Assembly: GCF_046271865.1 (NCBI RefSeq)
Contig: NZ_CP176580.1
Location: forward strand, 1 to 64,000
Length of the DNA stretch: 64,000 nt
Origin: Nitrincola salilacus
GTDB taxonomy: Bacteria; Pseudomonadota; Gammaproteobacteria; Pseudomonadales; Balneatricaceae
Direction of reading: 5' to 3'
Every line of letters starts with the position of its first letter. Positions within the stretch are counted from its first letter, which is position 1. The notes beneath the pieces are model-generated. The model saw nothing but the letters and a program-made list of their open reading frames with translations, was not told the origin of the DNA and did not search any database. Position numbers and translations under genes: made by a program. Below, in pieces: positions 9,408-19,126 of this stretch.

Positions 9408-10319
9408 ATGGAAAAGAGTCCAGTGAAAAAAATCAAAGCCCTTCTAGTCATCATGCTGCTTGGCTTGCTGTCACTGCTGCCCCTTGAAACCGCCCGTAAA
9501 CTGGGGCGGAAGCTGGGTCGTCATTTATATAGCAAAGGGGATAAATACAAGATTTGCCGTATCACCCGTCAGAATATCGAGGCGTGCTTTTCTGAGATGC
9601 CTGCGGCTGCCAGGGAGCAGCTTGTCGAGGCCAGTCTGGTTGAGACAGGTGCAGTAGGTGCTGAGATGGGGATGGCGCTGATGTGGTCAGCCAAGCGTAC
9701 TCTAGCCCGCGTTCAATACATTGAGAATGAAGCCTTGCTGAAAAAGGGGCTGGAGCGAGGTAAGGGTATTATCGTGCTGGCCCCCCATTTGGGCAACTGG
9801 GAAGTTCTGGGCTTGTATCTGTCTGCGCATTATCCATTAACATCCATGTACAAACCCCCCAGGCTGGAGTTGCTGGAGCGGATCGTCAGGCGCAAACGAG
9901 AGCGGATAGGAGCAAATCTGGTTCCGGCCAATCTGAAAGGGGTCAGAGCTCTTTTGAAGGCTCTCAAACGTGGTGAGATGGTGGGTATCCTGCCTGATCA
10001 GGAGCCGAATCGAGAAGGTGGAGTGTTTGCTCCCTTTTATGGTAAGCAGGCGCTTACCATGAAGTTGTTGCCACAGTTGGCAGCACAATCCGGAGCCATG
10101 GTGGTATGTGGATTTGCATTGCGGCTCTCAAACGGCGATGGTTTTTCGATTCACTTTGCTGAGGTGGGCGGCAATATCAATAATCAAGATATTGAACTGG
10201 CTGCAGCTGAGATGAACCTGGCAATCGAACGCTGTGTGGCATTGGCTCCCGAGCAGTACCAGTGGGAATATAAGCGCTTTAATACACAGCCAGATGGCAA
10301 GCCTTCGATCTATTCCTGA
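9408..10319 (+). CDS. Lipid A biosynthesis acyltransferase (LpxL/HtrB family)
   Basis: Inner-membrane acyltransferase that adds a secondary acyl chain to the lipid A precursor, or a close relative. 303 residues. Seen: an N-terminal hydrophobic segment (LLVIMLLGLLSLLPLE), the acyltransferase H-x4-E motif in APHLGNWEVLG near residue 125, and GILPDQEPNREGGVFAPFYG. An alternative GTG start at 9423 has GAG at 9416-9418 at a sensible distance, so the true start may be five codons later. LpxL versus LpxM or LpxP cannot be decided from sequence alone. Confidence 0.88.
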   Translation: MEKSPVKKIKALLVIMLLGLLSLLPLETARKLGRKLGRHLYSKGDKYKICRITRQNIEACFSEMPAAAREQLVEASLVETGAVGAEMGMALMWSAKRTLARVQYIENEALLKKGLERGKGIIVLAPHLGNWEVLGLYLSAHYPLTSMYKPPRLELLERIVRRKRERIGANLVPANLKGVRALLKALKRGEMVGILPDQEPNREGGVFAPFYGKQALTMKLLPQLAAQSGAMVVCGFALRLSNGDGFSIHFAEVGGNINNQDIELAAAEMNLAIERCVALAPEQYQWEYKRFNTQPDGKPSIYS

Positions 10320-10357
10320 TCATCTACTTTCCTGCAGTTTCAAGATCAGGACGCCCC

Positions 10358-11806
10358 TCAGCGACGCCAGAATACCGGTGTAAACAGAACCAGCAGCGTA
10401 AAGACTTCCAGACGGCCCAGCAGCATCGCAAAGCACAGTACCCATTTCGCAGTAGAGTTTATATCACCGTAATGGCTGGCCACGCCACCAAGCCCGGGGC
10501 CGAGGTTGTTCAGCGTTGCAGCTACAGCGGACCAGGCTGTCACCTGATCAAGTCCTGTACCCAGCAATATCACCATCATGATGACAAACATCAGCAGATA
10601 AACTGAAAAGAATCCCCATACGGCCTCCATGACTCGATCTGAGATAGGTCTGCGGCCAAGCTTTATCGGAATCACGGCGTTTGGGTGTACCAGGCGTTTG
10701 AGTTCGCGATGACCCTGCTTGAAGATAAGCAGCAGTCGTACCACCTTCATGCCTCCGCCTGTGGATGCCGCACAACCACCTGCAAATGAAGCGACCATCA
10801 GCATGAACGGTAGCATGATTGGCCAGCTGGAGAAGTCTGCTGTGGCAAAGCCAGCGGTAGTTGCAATGGAGACAACCATGAAGCTGGCTTTACGTAAGGC
10901 ATCGACTGGTGCGTAGGTTTGGCTGATGGCCAGCGCAAAGAGCGTGACTAGAATGGTGAAGCCAAGGATACCTAGGTAAAAACGCACTTCGCTGTCGGTG
11001 AAATAGTGAATGATCGAGCGCTGTCGCCAGGCAAAAAAGTGCAGAGCAAAGCTGATACCGGACAGGATCAGGAATACGATACAGATCATTTCGATTACTG
11101 GATTATCAAAGTGCCCGATACTGGCATCGTAGGTGGAGAAACCGCCGATGGCTACGGTGGAAAAGCTGTGTCCGATAGCATCGAAAAGTGACATACCCGC
11201 ACCCCAGTATGCGGCTGCACAGGCGATGGTAAGGGATAGGTAGATATACCAAAGTGCCTTGGCCGTTTCTGTGATGCGCGGAGTGAGTTTGGCATCTTTT
11301 ACAGGGCCCGGTGTTTCAGCGCGGAACAGCTGCATACCCCCTATGCCAAGCATTGGCAGTATGGCGACGGCCAGTACGATGATCCCCATCCCGCCCAGCC
11401 ACTGCAGTTGCTGTCTATAATAGAGTATGGATTTTGGCAGGTGGTCAAGCCCGGTTATGACTGTTGCGCCGGTCGTGGTCAGTCCTGACATGGATTCAAA
11501 AACAGAGTCGACCAGAGACAGATCCGGTTCGGTTGACAGCCATAATGGAATCGCGCCGAAAAGCCCCAGAATGGTCCAGAACAGTACGGTGATCAGAAAG
11601 CCATCCCGTGTGCGCAGCTCCTCTTTGACCCTGTAGACGGGCACCCAGATGATGAAACCGGCAATAAGCGTTATGAAAAAAGATGAGATAAAGGCTACGC
11701 CTGCACCATCATCGTAGTAGTGAGAGATAAACACGGGAGGAAGTTGGGTAAGGCTGAAGATCATCAGCAGTATGCCCAGTATGCGCAGAATCACCTTGAA
11801 GTGCAT
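10358..11806 (-). CDS. trkH: Trk potassium uptake protein TrkH
   Basis: Potassium-translocating membrane subunit of the Trk system, working with the NAD-binding TrkA encoded just upstream. 482 residues with many membrane segments and pore-type repeats: SGLTTTGATVITGLD, FSTVAIGGFSTYD, ATTAGFATADF, and NNLGPGLGGV. The K+-channel-like GG/GF signatures are intact. It is last in the def-fmt-rsmB-trkA-trkH series, 42 bp after trkA. It converges with the acyltransferase gene across a 38-bp gap. Confidence 0.96.
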   Translation of the reverse strand: MHFKVILRILGILLMIFSLTQLPPVFISHYYDDGAGVAFISSFFITLIAGFIIWVPVYRVKEELRTRDGFLITVLFWTILGLFGAIPLWLSTEPDLSLVDSVFESMSGLTTTGATVITGLDHLPKSILYYRQQLQWLGGMGIIVLAVAILPMLGIGGMQLFRAETPGPVKDAKLTPRITETAKALWYIYLSLTIACAAAYWGAGMSLFDAIGHSFSTVAIGGFSTYDASIGHFDNPVIEMICIVFLILSGISFALHFFAWRQRSIIHYFTDSEVRFYLGILGFTILVTLFALAISQTYAPVDALRKASFMVVSIATTAGFATADFSSWPIMLPFMLMVASFAGGCAASTGGGMKVVRLLLIFKQGHRELKRLVHPNAVIPIKLGRRPISDRVMEAVWGFFSVYLLMFVIMMVILLGTGLDQVTAWSAVAATLNNLGPGLGGVASHYGDINSTAKWVLCFAMLLGRLEVFTLLVLFTPVFWRR

Positions 11807-11848
11807 GTGCCGTCCTCAGTGCGTAACATCAATGCTTAGAAATAGTGC

Positions 11849-13225
11849 TCAGAAAAAAGCCAACCCCACCTGGAACAGGCGTTCAACTTCTACGATACGT
11901 TTCTTGTCGACCAGGAAAAGAATCACATGGTCATCGTTCTCTATCATCGTATCATCGTGTGCGATCAGCACCTTATTGTTACGAACAATAGCGCCGATGG
12001 TGGTGCCCGGCGGCAGGTCTATCTCTTCGATAGTTCTACCGACCACTCTGGAGGACTTCTTGTCGCCATGCGCTATCGCTTCCAGAGCCTCTGCAGCACC
12101 TCTTCTCAGCGAGTGCACCGCGACGATATCGCCTCTTCGGACGTGAGTCAGCAGCGCGCTGATGGTGGTTTGTTGCGGCGATATGGCGATATCGATTACG
12201 CCACCCTGCACCAGATCTACATAGGCCGGGTTGTTGATTAATGTCATTACTGTTCTGGCGCCAAGACGCTTGGCCAGCATTGATGCCATGATGTTGGCTT
12301 CGTCGTCATTTGTCAGTGCACAGAAAACATCGGTATCTTCGATATTCTCTTCCAGCAAAAGGTCTCGATCGGAAGCGCTACCATGCAGCACGATGGTTCT
12401 GTTCAAGCGCTGTGCCAGCAGATTGGCGCGACGCAGATCACGCTCAATGATCTTGACCTGCACCTCATTTTCCAGACTTTCGGCCAGTCTGGCGCCGATA
12501 TTACCGCCACCGGCAATGATGATGCGTTTATAGGGATTATCCAGACGGCGTAACTCGCTCATCACTGCGCGAATATCATGCTTGGCAGCGATGAAGAACA
12601 CCTCATCATCCGCCTCGATGATCGTATCCCCTTTGGGAATTATCGGCCGATCCTGCCTGAAGATCGCAGCAACGCGTGTATCAACGTTGGGCATATGCGA
12701 GCGAAGGAATGAGATTTCCCGTCCTACCAATGGGCCGCCATAATAAGCGCGTACGGCTACCAGCTGTGCCTTGCCTTCGGCAAAATCCAGTACCTGGAGT
12801 GCGCCGGGATGCAGGATCATTTTGCGGATATGCTTTGTTACAAGCTCTTCAGGGCTGATCAGGACATCAACCGGCATCGACTTGTCGGCAAACAGTAGTC
12901 TGTCCTGATAGAGGTAGTCATGCTCGCGCACACGTGCAATCTTGGTCGGAATCTTGAACAGGGTATGCGCCACCTGGCAGGCGATCATGTTGACCTCATC
13001 ACTGTTAGTAACAGCAACCAGCATGTCGGCATCCTTGGCGCCGGCCTGAGCGAGCATGGATGGATGCGATGCCGGGCCGTCCAGTGTGCGGATATCAAGC
13101 CTGTCCTGAAGCTCACGCAGTCGAGCAGAGTTGGTATCGATGACGGTAATATCATTGGCTTCGTTCGCGAGGTTCTCGGCCAGCGTACCGCCGACTTGCC
13201 CGGCACCAAGAATAATGATTTTCAT
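11849..13225 (-). CDS. trkA: Trk system NAD-binding peripheral protein TrkA
   Basis: Cytoplasmic regulatory subunit that binds NAD(H) and gates TrkH. 458 residues, the standard length for a duplicated protein: two Rossmann (RCK-N) domains with MKIIILGAGQVGGTLAENL at residue 1 and IIIAGGGNIGARLAESLE near residue 232, each followed by a TrkA-C domain. Its ATG overlaps the rsmB stop by four bases (ATGA), so the two are translationally coupled. Confidence 0.97.
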   Translation of the reverse strand: MKIIILGAGQVGGTLAENLANEANDITVIDTNSARLRELQDRLDIRTLDGPASHPSMLAQAGAKDADMLVAVTNSDEVNMIACQVAHTLFKIPTKIARVREHDYLYQDRLLFADKSMPVDVLISPEELVTKHIRKMILHPGALQVLDFAEGKAQLVAVRAYYGGPLVGREISFLRSHMPNVDTRVAAIFRQDRPIIPKGDTIIEADDEVFFIAAKHDIRAVMSELRRLDNPYKRIIIAGGGNIGARLAESLENEVQVKIIERDLRRANLLAQRLNRTIVLHGSASDRDLLLEENIEDTDVFCALTNDDEANIMASMLAKRLGARTVMTLINNPAYVDLVQGGVIDIAISPQQTTISALLTHVRRGDIVAVHSLRRGAAEALEAIAHGDKKSSRVVGRTIEEIDLPPGTTIGAIVRNNKVLIAHDDTMIENDDHVILFLVDKKRIVEVERLFQVGLAFF

Positions 13226-14574
13226 CGTTCTGCACTTCCCTCGTGATCAGTGCCTGATTCAGAAAGAGTAGCCTTGCGCAGGCACGCGTAATAGAAGCCA
13301 TCGTGGCCATCAATCTGTGGGAAAAGCTGCCTGCCGTAAGGGCGCTCCAGCCCCCATGGCGTATCCTCTGGCACGTCTATGGGCTGGTGAACCGCGTCGG
13401 CAGTCATCTTGAGGAACCGCTCCATGACGCGTTCGTTTTCCTGAGTGAAAACTGAACAGGTAGCGTATACCAACTTGCCGCCAGGTTTCAGCATAGGCCA
13501 TAAGTTGTTCAGAATCCTCAGTTGCAGATCCGCCAGCAGCTTCAGGTCTTCGTTGCGACGCAACAGCTTGATATCAGGGTGGCGGCGAATAACGCCGGTA
13601 CCACTACAAGGTGCATCAATCAGAATGCGATCGTAAAGCTGACCGTTCCACCAGTCGGTGTCACTGGCATCAGCTACAAGCACTTCACAATCGGTATCCA
13701 GGCCAAGTCTTTGCAGGTTGTCATGTATACGATCTGTCCGCGACACGCTGATCTCTATAGCGGTCACACTGGCGGGTGCTTCGGCCAGCTCCAGCAGATG
13801 GCAGAGCTTTCCACCAGGCGCCGCACAGGCGTCAAGCAGGTGTTGTTCTGGCTCCAGTTCCATCAATTCGGCAGCAAGCTGGGCAGCCTCGTCCTGAACG
13901 CTGAACCAGCCCTCTTCAAATCCAGGTAATTGCTGTACTTCCACTGCCTGTTGCAGATAGATCGCCTGGTTGCTGATCAGGCCGGGCGTGGCATCGATCT
14001 CATGGATGTGCAGCTCTTTGATCAGCTCTTCTCTAGTAAGTAAGCGCTTATTAACCCTGAGGCATAAGGGGCCTTTGACATCATTACCAGCCACGATTGA
14101 CTGCCATTGCTCAGGCCAGTTGTTACGCAGCTTTGCCAGCATCCAGTCTGGGTGATTCCAGATAAACTGTTCATCATCACTCAGGCTGGCATCAATATCG
14201 TCCCGTTCGCGCTGATAGCGACGCAGAACTGCATTGATAAGTCCTTTTGCCCATGACTTGGACAGATCATCTGCCACTGCAACTGTCTCGCCAATGGCAG
14301 CATGGGCAGGAATGCGGGTATCACGCAACTGATAGATGCCCAGCAGGATCACCGCCAGCAGATCCTGATCCTTCTCCTGCATCGGGCGCTGTAACAGGGT
14401 GTTGGCAATTGCTTGCAGCCGGAAAAAGTCTCGAGTCACGCCATAGCACAGCTGCATCAGCAGGCCCTTGTCGCGTGCGGACAGGTCGTATGCAGCGGAT
14501 GGTACAAGCGTGCTCAGCGAGCCGCGATGAGACAGAAGTGAAGTGAGAATGGATACTGCAAGATAGCGTGTCAA
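13222..14574 (-). CDS. rsmB: 16S rRNA (cytosine-967 C5) methyltransferase
   Basis: Methylates C967 of 16S rRNA using S-adenosylmethionine. 450 residues: an N-terminal NusB-like RNA-binding domain (about 1-140), then a Rossmann methyltransferase with LDACAAPGGKLCHLLEL, the motif IV cysteine in DAPCSGTGVIRRHPDIK and the catalytic cysteine motif YATCSVF. Overlaps fmt upstream (4 bp) and trkA downstream (4 bp), a classic gammaproteobacterial arrangement. Confidence 0.96.
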   Translation of the reverse strand: MTRYLAVSILTSLLSHRGSLSTLVPSAAYDLSARDKGLLMQLCYGVTRDFFRLQAIANTLLQRPMQEKDQDLLAVILLGIYQLRDTRIPAHAAIGETVAVADDLSKSWAKGLINAVLRRYQRERDDIDASLSDDEQFIWNHPDWMLAKLRNNWPEQWQSIVAGNDVKGPLCLRVNKRLLTREELIKELHIHEIDATPGLISNQAIYLQQAVEVQQLPGFEEGWFSVQDEAAQLAAELMELEPEQHLLDACAAPGGKLCHLLELAEAPASVTAIEISVSRTDRIHDNLQRLGLDTDCEVLVADASDTDWWNGQLYDRILIDAPCSGTGVIRRHPDIKLLRRNEDLKLLADLQLRILNNLWPMLKPGGKLVYATCSVFTQENERVMERFLKMTADAVHQPIDVPEDTPWGLERPYGRQLFPQIDGHDGFYYACLRKATLSESGTDHEGSAER

Positions 14575-15521
14575 TGGAACCTCTGACCGACTGTGAAGCG
14601 TTGAGGATTACCGTTAAGCAGGGATGCCAGCGGTTGTGCCTTGCCGCCCGGCAATTGCAGTTGTTCGAGTCGCAGTGTGCCAGAGCCTGTAGCGACTTCA
14701 ACACCCTTCTTGCTGACGGAGCAGATGGTTCCTGGTGGCTGGCTCTGCTGCTCCTCTATCGCACTTGCTTGCCACACCCGCAGGGTTTCATCGCCCAGAC
14801 GGGTGTAGGCGATCGGTCTGGGGTTAAGTCCGCGAACCTTACAGGACAGCTCTGCTGCGCTCAGACTCCAGTCGAGCAGCCCCTCTTCCTTGCTGAGCTT
14901 ACTGGCATAGCAGGCTAAGGCATCATCCTGTGGCTGGGGATTGGCCTTGCCATCTGCCAGCATGGGAAGTATTTCCAGTAATGCTGAGGCACCCAGTTCA
15001 GCCAGGCGATCATGCAGGGTGGCGCCAGTATCATCTGCCTGGATCGGGCAGCGGTTGATGCTCAGCATATCTCCGGTGTCCAGGCCCTTGTTCATCTGCA
15101 TGATGGTGATGCCTGTTTCGGTATCGCCGGCCAGCAACGCACGCTCGATAGGTGCCGCTCCACGCCAGCGAGGCAGGATGGATGCGTGTACGTTGATACA
15201 GCCAAGACGGGGGATATCGAGCACCTCCTGAGGTAGTAGCAGGCCGTATGCGACAACGATCATCAGATCGGGCTTGAGGCTGGCCAGCTCGGCTTGAGCC
15301 TCGGCCGTGCGCAGGCTCAGGGGCTGATATACAGGCAGCTGGTGCTCTATTGCCAGCAGCTTCACCGGGCCAGGCATGAGCTTGCGACCCCGTCCGGAGG
15401 GGCGGTCAGGCTGGGTATAGACAGCGGTAATCGGATAGCCGTGAGACAGCAGCTTATCCAGACAGGTGGCTGCAAAATCAGGTGTGCCGGCAAAGACAAT
15501 ACGAAGTGGCGCCGCGCTCAT
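14571..15521 (-). CDS. fmt: Methionyl-tRNA formyltransferase
   Basis: Formylates initiator Met-tRNA using 10-formyltetrahydrofolate. 316 residues. Seen: RIVFAGTPDFAATCLDKLL at the N-terminus, the folate-site motif NVHASILPRWRGAAPIERAL with catalytic Asn/His, and a C-terminal tRNA-binding OB fold. It pairs with def, which removes the formyl group, 49 bp upstream in the same transcript. Confidence 0.97.
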   Translation of the reverse strand: MSAAPLRIVFAGTPDFAATCLDKLLSHGYPITAVYTQPDRPSGRGRKLMPGPVKLLAIEHQLPVYQPLSLRTAEAQAELASLKPDLMIVVAYGLLLPQEVLDIPRLGCINVHASILPRWRGAAPIERALLAGDTETGITIMQMNKGLDTGDMLSINRCPIQADDTGATLHDRLAELGASALLEILPMLADGKANPQPQDDALACYASKLSKEEGLLDWSLSAAELSCKVRGLNPRPIAYTRLGDETLRVWQASAIEEQQSQPPGTICSVSKKGVEVATGSGTLRLEQLQLPGGKAQPLASLLNGNPQRFTVGQRFH

Positions 15522-15570
15522 TACTCAATCCATTCAGGAGATAAGGGTAAAATCATCAAACATCTGGCGC

Positions 15571-16089
15571 TCAGGCCGGGGTCTGCTGCTCGAGCTTATG
15601 TTTCTTTTCCAGCTTGCTGCGGATGCGGCTGCGCTTGAGATTTGACAGATAGTCCACGAAAAGCTTGCCATTCAGGTGGTCCAGCTCATGCTGAATACAT
15701 ACAGCGAGCAGGCCTTCGGCTTCAAACTCTGTCGGTTCGCCGTCTCTGTTCAGGCATTTGACACGAATCCTGCGCGGGCGCTTCACATTTTCATAATAGC
15801 CAGGTACCGACAGGCAGCCCTCCTGCCCCTCTTCCAGCTCGGCTTCAATCACCTCAAAACTCGGGTTGATCAAAACCAGCGGCTGATCGCCCTCATCAGA
15901 GACATCCATCACCACGACCTGCTTGTGTACATTGACTTGTGTAGCAGCCAGACCGATGCCGGATGCATCATTCATGGTGTCGAACATGTCGTCGATCAGG
16001 GTGCGAATAGAGTCATCGACAACATCCACCGGCTCTGCGATAGTACGCAGGCGAGGATCTGGAAATTCAAGAATAGTCAGTATAGCCAT
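15571..16089 (-). CDS. def: Peptide deformylase
   Basis: Metallo-enzyme that removes the N-formyl group from new proteins. All three family motifs are present: GIGLAATQV, EGCLSVPGY and QHELDHLNG (Cys plus two His metal ligands). The frame is open back to 16137, but the start at 16089 gives MAILTILEFPDPRLRTIAEP, the normal N-terminus, and a 172-residue protein of the usual length. First gene of the minus-strand cluster running to trkH. Confidence 0.96.
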   Translation of the reverse strand: MAILTILEFPDPRLRTIAEPVDVVDDSIRTLIDDMFDTMNDASGIGLAATQVNVHKQVVVMDVSDEGDQPLVLINPSFEVIEAELEEGQEGCLSVPGYYENVKRPRRIRVKCLNRDGEPTEFEAEGLLAVCIQHELDHLNGKLFVDYLSNLKRSRIRSKLEKKHKLEQQTPA

Positions 16090-16249
16090 AGGTATAGGTC
16101 TTTCGGCAGTTAGATTTTGAACAGATGATAGCGACATCTTTGTATCAGCCTATTATACTGAATATGATTTGCAATGCATTGTTAAGACACCACGAATGGC
16201 ACAAACGGGCCGCGCTGGCCTGAGGTGTCCGGATCACAGGGAACCGAAT

Positions 16250-17296
16250 ATGAAACATCTGCTTTGCGGACTGCTGGTGGCAGGCTTGTTGAGTGTGAGC
16301 GTTGTTACCGCAGATGTCAGACAGGATCAGGTAAAACTGCGCGACGGACACCCCACTGAATATGTTGTGGTGCCGGGAGATACGCTCTGGGATATCTCGG
16401 CAAGGTTTCTGAACAGTCCCTGGTTATGGCCCGAGGTCTGGGGTGTCAACCCGCAGATCGATAACCCTCATTTGATCTATCCGGGTGATGTAGTTTACCT
16501 GACCTGGGTCGACGGTCGTCCCAGGCTGGGGTTGCGCTCCGGTGGCAGCGACGGGGTAAAAAAACTAAGCCCTCAAGTGCGAGTCCAGCCGCTTGAGCGA
16601 GCGGTCCCCGCTATTCCTCTTCGCGATATCATGAGCTTCCTCAACGATAATCGAGTTCTTGAGTATGATGCACTTGAAACGGCTCCCTATGTGGTGGGCG
16701 CAGAGAACAAGCGCATAATTTCGGGTGCCGGTGATCGTATTTATGCCCGTGGTGAGCTGCTGGCTCCAGATCGTTTGCAGGGCATTTACAGGCCCGTTCG
16801 TGAATATGTGCACCCCGGTACCGGTGAGTTTCTCGGATATGAGCTCTTCAAGGTCGCGGATACCGCTGTTGCTTCGCAGCAGGATGATATCGTGACGCTA
16901 GAGTTGCGCCGTACCCGCGAGGAGGTTCGCTCTGAATATCGCGTACTGCCCGGCGGAGAAAGTCGAATTCAGTCGATGTTTTATCCCAAGCCAGCACCTT
17001 ATACCGAAGACGGGCTGGTTATCGATATTCTCAAGGATGGTGTCGATAAGATCGGTCAATATGACCCAGTCGTCTTGAGTGTCGGGCGACGTGATCGTGT
17101 TGAGCCGGGTGATGTTTTTGCCATTTACTCCCAAGGTGAAACGCTGCGAGATCCGGTGACGGGTGAGTCAATACAGCTGCCTGCTGAAGAAGCTGGTGTG
17201 CTGATGGTATTCCGTTCGTTTGATCGTGTCAGCTATGGCCTGATCATGCGAGCAACCAATGTAATCTCTATCGGGGATGAGATCAGAACCCCCTGA
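16250..17296 (+). CDS. LysM-domain exported protein
   Basis: Probable periplasmic peptidoglycan-associated protein. The chosen ATG (preceded by AGGGA) gives 348 residues beginning with a signal peptide, MKHLLCGLLVAGLLSVSVVTA. A LysM domain follows at about 35-90 (YVVVPGDTLWDISARFLNSP, IYPGDVVYL). The rest, with repeated beta-rich blocks, is not recognised. The frame is open from 16169 but the extra 27 residues would precede the signal peptide. Related genes are commonly found next to dprA and divergent from def-fmt, as here. Exact role unknown. Confidence 0.85.
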   Translation: MKHLLCGLLVAGLLSVSVVTADVRQDQVKLRDGHPTEYVVVPGDTLWDISARFLNSPWLWPEVWGVNPQIDNPHLIYPGDVVYLTWVDGRPRLGLRSGGSDGVKKLSPQVRVQPLERAVPAIPLRDIMSFLNDNRVLEYDALETAPYVVGAENKRIISGAGDRIYARGELLAPDRLQGIYRPVREYVHPGTGEFLGYELFKVADTAVASQQDDIVTLELRRTREEVRSEYRVLPGGESRIQSMFYPKPAPYTEDGLVIDILKDGVDKIGQYDPVVLSVGRRDRVEPGDVFAIYSQGETLRDPVTGESIQLPAEEAGVLMVFRSFDRVSYGLIMRATNVISIGDEIRTP

Positions 17297-17330
17297 TGTC
17301 TGAAACCTGATATCGACAAGGAGTTAGTCA

Positions 17331-18485
17331 ATGCCAAGCGATCCAAGGGAATGGATCGCAGTCAGCCTGTTGCCGGGTATGGGTCCGGTAACCTTGGGTA
17401 GACTGTTCCAGCAAAGCTGCAATCCCTCCGACCTACTCAATCTCAATCTGCCTCCGGATACCTCGCTTCGGCGTGATACCCGAGCTGCGCTGGCCTGCTC
17501 CGACACCCGTCGTCGTCTGATGCAGCGTGCTCAGGAGCTATATGGCTGGGCCGAGAGTGAAAATATCACTTTAATGACACTGGATGCTGATGATTATCCT
17601 CCCTTGCTGGCGTCGATCTATGATCCGCCTCCTCTGCTGTGGATAAAAGGCGATGCGACTATACTGACGCGGCCGCAGTTGGCTGTGGTCGGCAGTCGGC
17701 ATGCCTCGCGAGGAGGTTTGCGAAGTGCCTATGACTTTTCATCTTACCTGTCACGTTCAGGTTTGATTGTGACAAGCGGACTTGCGCTGGGGATCGACAG
17801 CGAAGCGCATCGCGGTGCTGTAGAGCAGAAACTACCAACCATTGCTGTGATGGGGACCAGCATCGAACAGATATATCCTAAGCGAAATCGTGCTCTGGCA
17901 GAGCAGATAGTGGCTGAAGGTGGTTGTCTGGTGTCTGAGTTGATGCCTGGCTCACCGCCGCTTGCTGCACACTTTCCCCGACGTAACAGGATTATCAGTG
18001 GTCTGTCAGTGGGAACGTTGGTGGTTGAAGCGGCGCTGAAGAGCGGCTCACTGATCACCGCAAGGGAAGCTCTGGAGCAAGGTCGTGAAGTATTTGCCAT
18101 ACCGGGCGCGATCGCAAACCCTCTCAGCCGTGGGTGTCATGCGCTCATTCGTGAAGGGGCAGTTCTGGTCGAGAATGCGCCGCATATCATCGAGCAGTTG
18201 GGCTCCTTACTGGGTTCGTTGGTGCTGTTGGATGAGGAACAGAAGGATCTGTCACCGGCTGATCTAATTCCTCCTGGACTAATCCCTTCTGAACTCATCC
18301 CTCCTGAGCTCATCCCTCCTGAACAGGCCAGGCTACTGCAGCAGATCCCCTTTGATCTGATCGATTTGGATCAGTTGTCAGTGTCGATGGGTGGGGATTT
18401 CAGTCAGTTACAGCAGGGGTTGATGCAGCTGCAGTTATCCGGTTGGGTAGAGTCGATAGGCAGTGGTGTCAGGCGTTGTCGATAG
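17331..18485 (+). CDS. dprA: DNA-processing protein DprA (Smf)
   Basis: Binds incoming single-stranded DNA and loads RecA during transformation. 384 residues. The Rossmann-like DprA core is clear: VVGSRHASRGG, SGLALGIDSEAHRGA, ALEQGREVFAIPGAIANPLSRGCH. AAGGAG sits 7 bp before the ATG. Between the core and the C-terminal winged-helix domain is a low-complexity linker built from four 15-bp repeats. No other competence genes are in the window, so natural transformation is not demonstrated. Confidence 0.95.
   Translation: MPSDPREWIAVSLLPGMGPVTLGRLFQQSCNPSDLLNLNLPPDTSLRRDTRAALACSDTRRRLMQRAQELYGWAESENITLMTLDADDYPPLLASIYDPPPLLWIKGDATILTRPQLAVVGSRHASRGGLRSAYDFSSYLSRSGLIVTSGLALGIDSEAHRGAVEQKLPTIAVMGTSIEQIYPKRNRALAEQIVAEGGCLVSELMPGSPPLAAHFPRRNRIISGLSVGTLVVEAALKSGSLITAREALEQGREVFAIPGAIANPLSRGCHALIREGAVLVENAPHIIEQLGSLLGSLVLLDEEQKDLSPADLIPPGLIPSELIPPELIPPEQARLLQQIPFDLIDLDQLSVSMGGDFSQLQQGLMQLQLSGWVESIGSGVRRCR
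18261..18320 (+). repeat. Four 15-bp tandem units in the dprA linker
   Basis: Units at 18261, 18276, 18291 and 18306; the last two (GAACTCATCCCTCCT, GAGCTCATCCCTCCT) differ at one base. Frame is preserved and encodes DLIPP/GLIPS/ELIPP/ELIPP between the Rossmann core and the winged-helix domain. Confidence 0.9.
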
Positions 18486-18603
18486 TGCGGCGATCTATTC
18501 AATGCTTTCTCTTTTCCCCGCTGACATTTAAGGGTATCCTGCTCGGTTTTCTGTAAACTGTTGGTCATGATTTGCAGGCCTGGATCAAAATGGGATGTAT
18601 ACT

Positions 18604-19092
18604 ATGCAACCAAAAGTAGGCGTTATAATGGGTTCCAAGTCGGACTGGCCGACCATGGAACATGCTGTTCAAATGCTGGAACAACTAGGTGTCACCTACG
18701 AGACACGCGTAGTGTCTGCTCACCGTACTCCAGATCTTCTGGTTGAATATGCCAAATCTGCAGTCGGTCGCGGTTTGCAGGTGATCATTGCCGGGGCCGG
18801 TGGTGCCGCGCATCTGCCAGGTATGGTCGCAGCACAGACGGCCCTGCCGGTGCTGGGTGTCCCTGTAGAATCCAAAGCGCTCAGCGGAATGGACTCCTTA
18901 TTGTCAATTGTGCAGATGCCTGGTGGTATACCAGTGGCGACTCTGGCAATCGGCAAGGCTGGCGCGACCAATGCAGGGATACTGGCGGCACAGATACTGG
19001 CGTTGCAGGATCCTGAAGTCCGTCAAGCGCTGGAAACATTCCGCGCCGAGCAGACGCAGAAAGTGCTGGACAATCCCGATCCGCGTGGCTGA
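18604..19092 (+). CDS. purE: N5-carboxyaminoimidazole ribonucleotide mutase
   Basis: Converts N5-CAIR to CAIR in purine synthesis, after PurK. 162 residues from the ATG at 18604 (MQPKVGVIMGSKSDW), with GGGA about 8 bp upstream; another in-frame ATG at 18595 adds three residues. Class I PurE motifs: GSKSDWPTM, SAHRTPDLL, GAGGAAHLPGM. It is 34 bp from purK, forming the usual purEK pair. Confidence 0.96.
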   Translation: MQPKVGVIMGSKSDWPTMEHAVQMLEQLGVTYETRVVSAHRTPDLLVEYAKSAVGRGLQVIIAGAGGAAHLPGMVAAQTALPVLGVPVESKALSGMDSLLSIVQMPGGIPVATLAIGKAGATNAGILAAQILALQDPEVRQALETFRAEQTQKVLDNPDPRG

Positions 19093-19126
19093 TATCAAAA
19101 GCTTATAGTAGAGGCAAGGTGTAAAG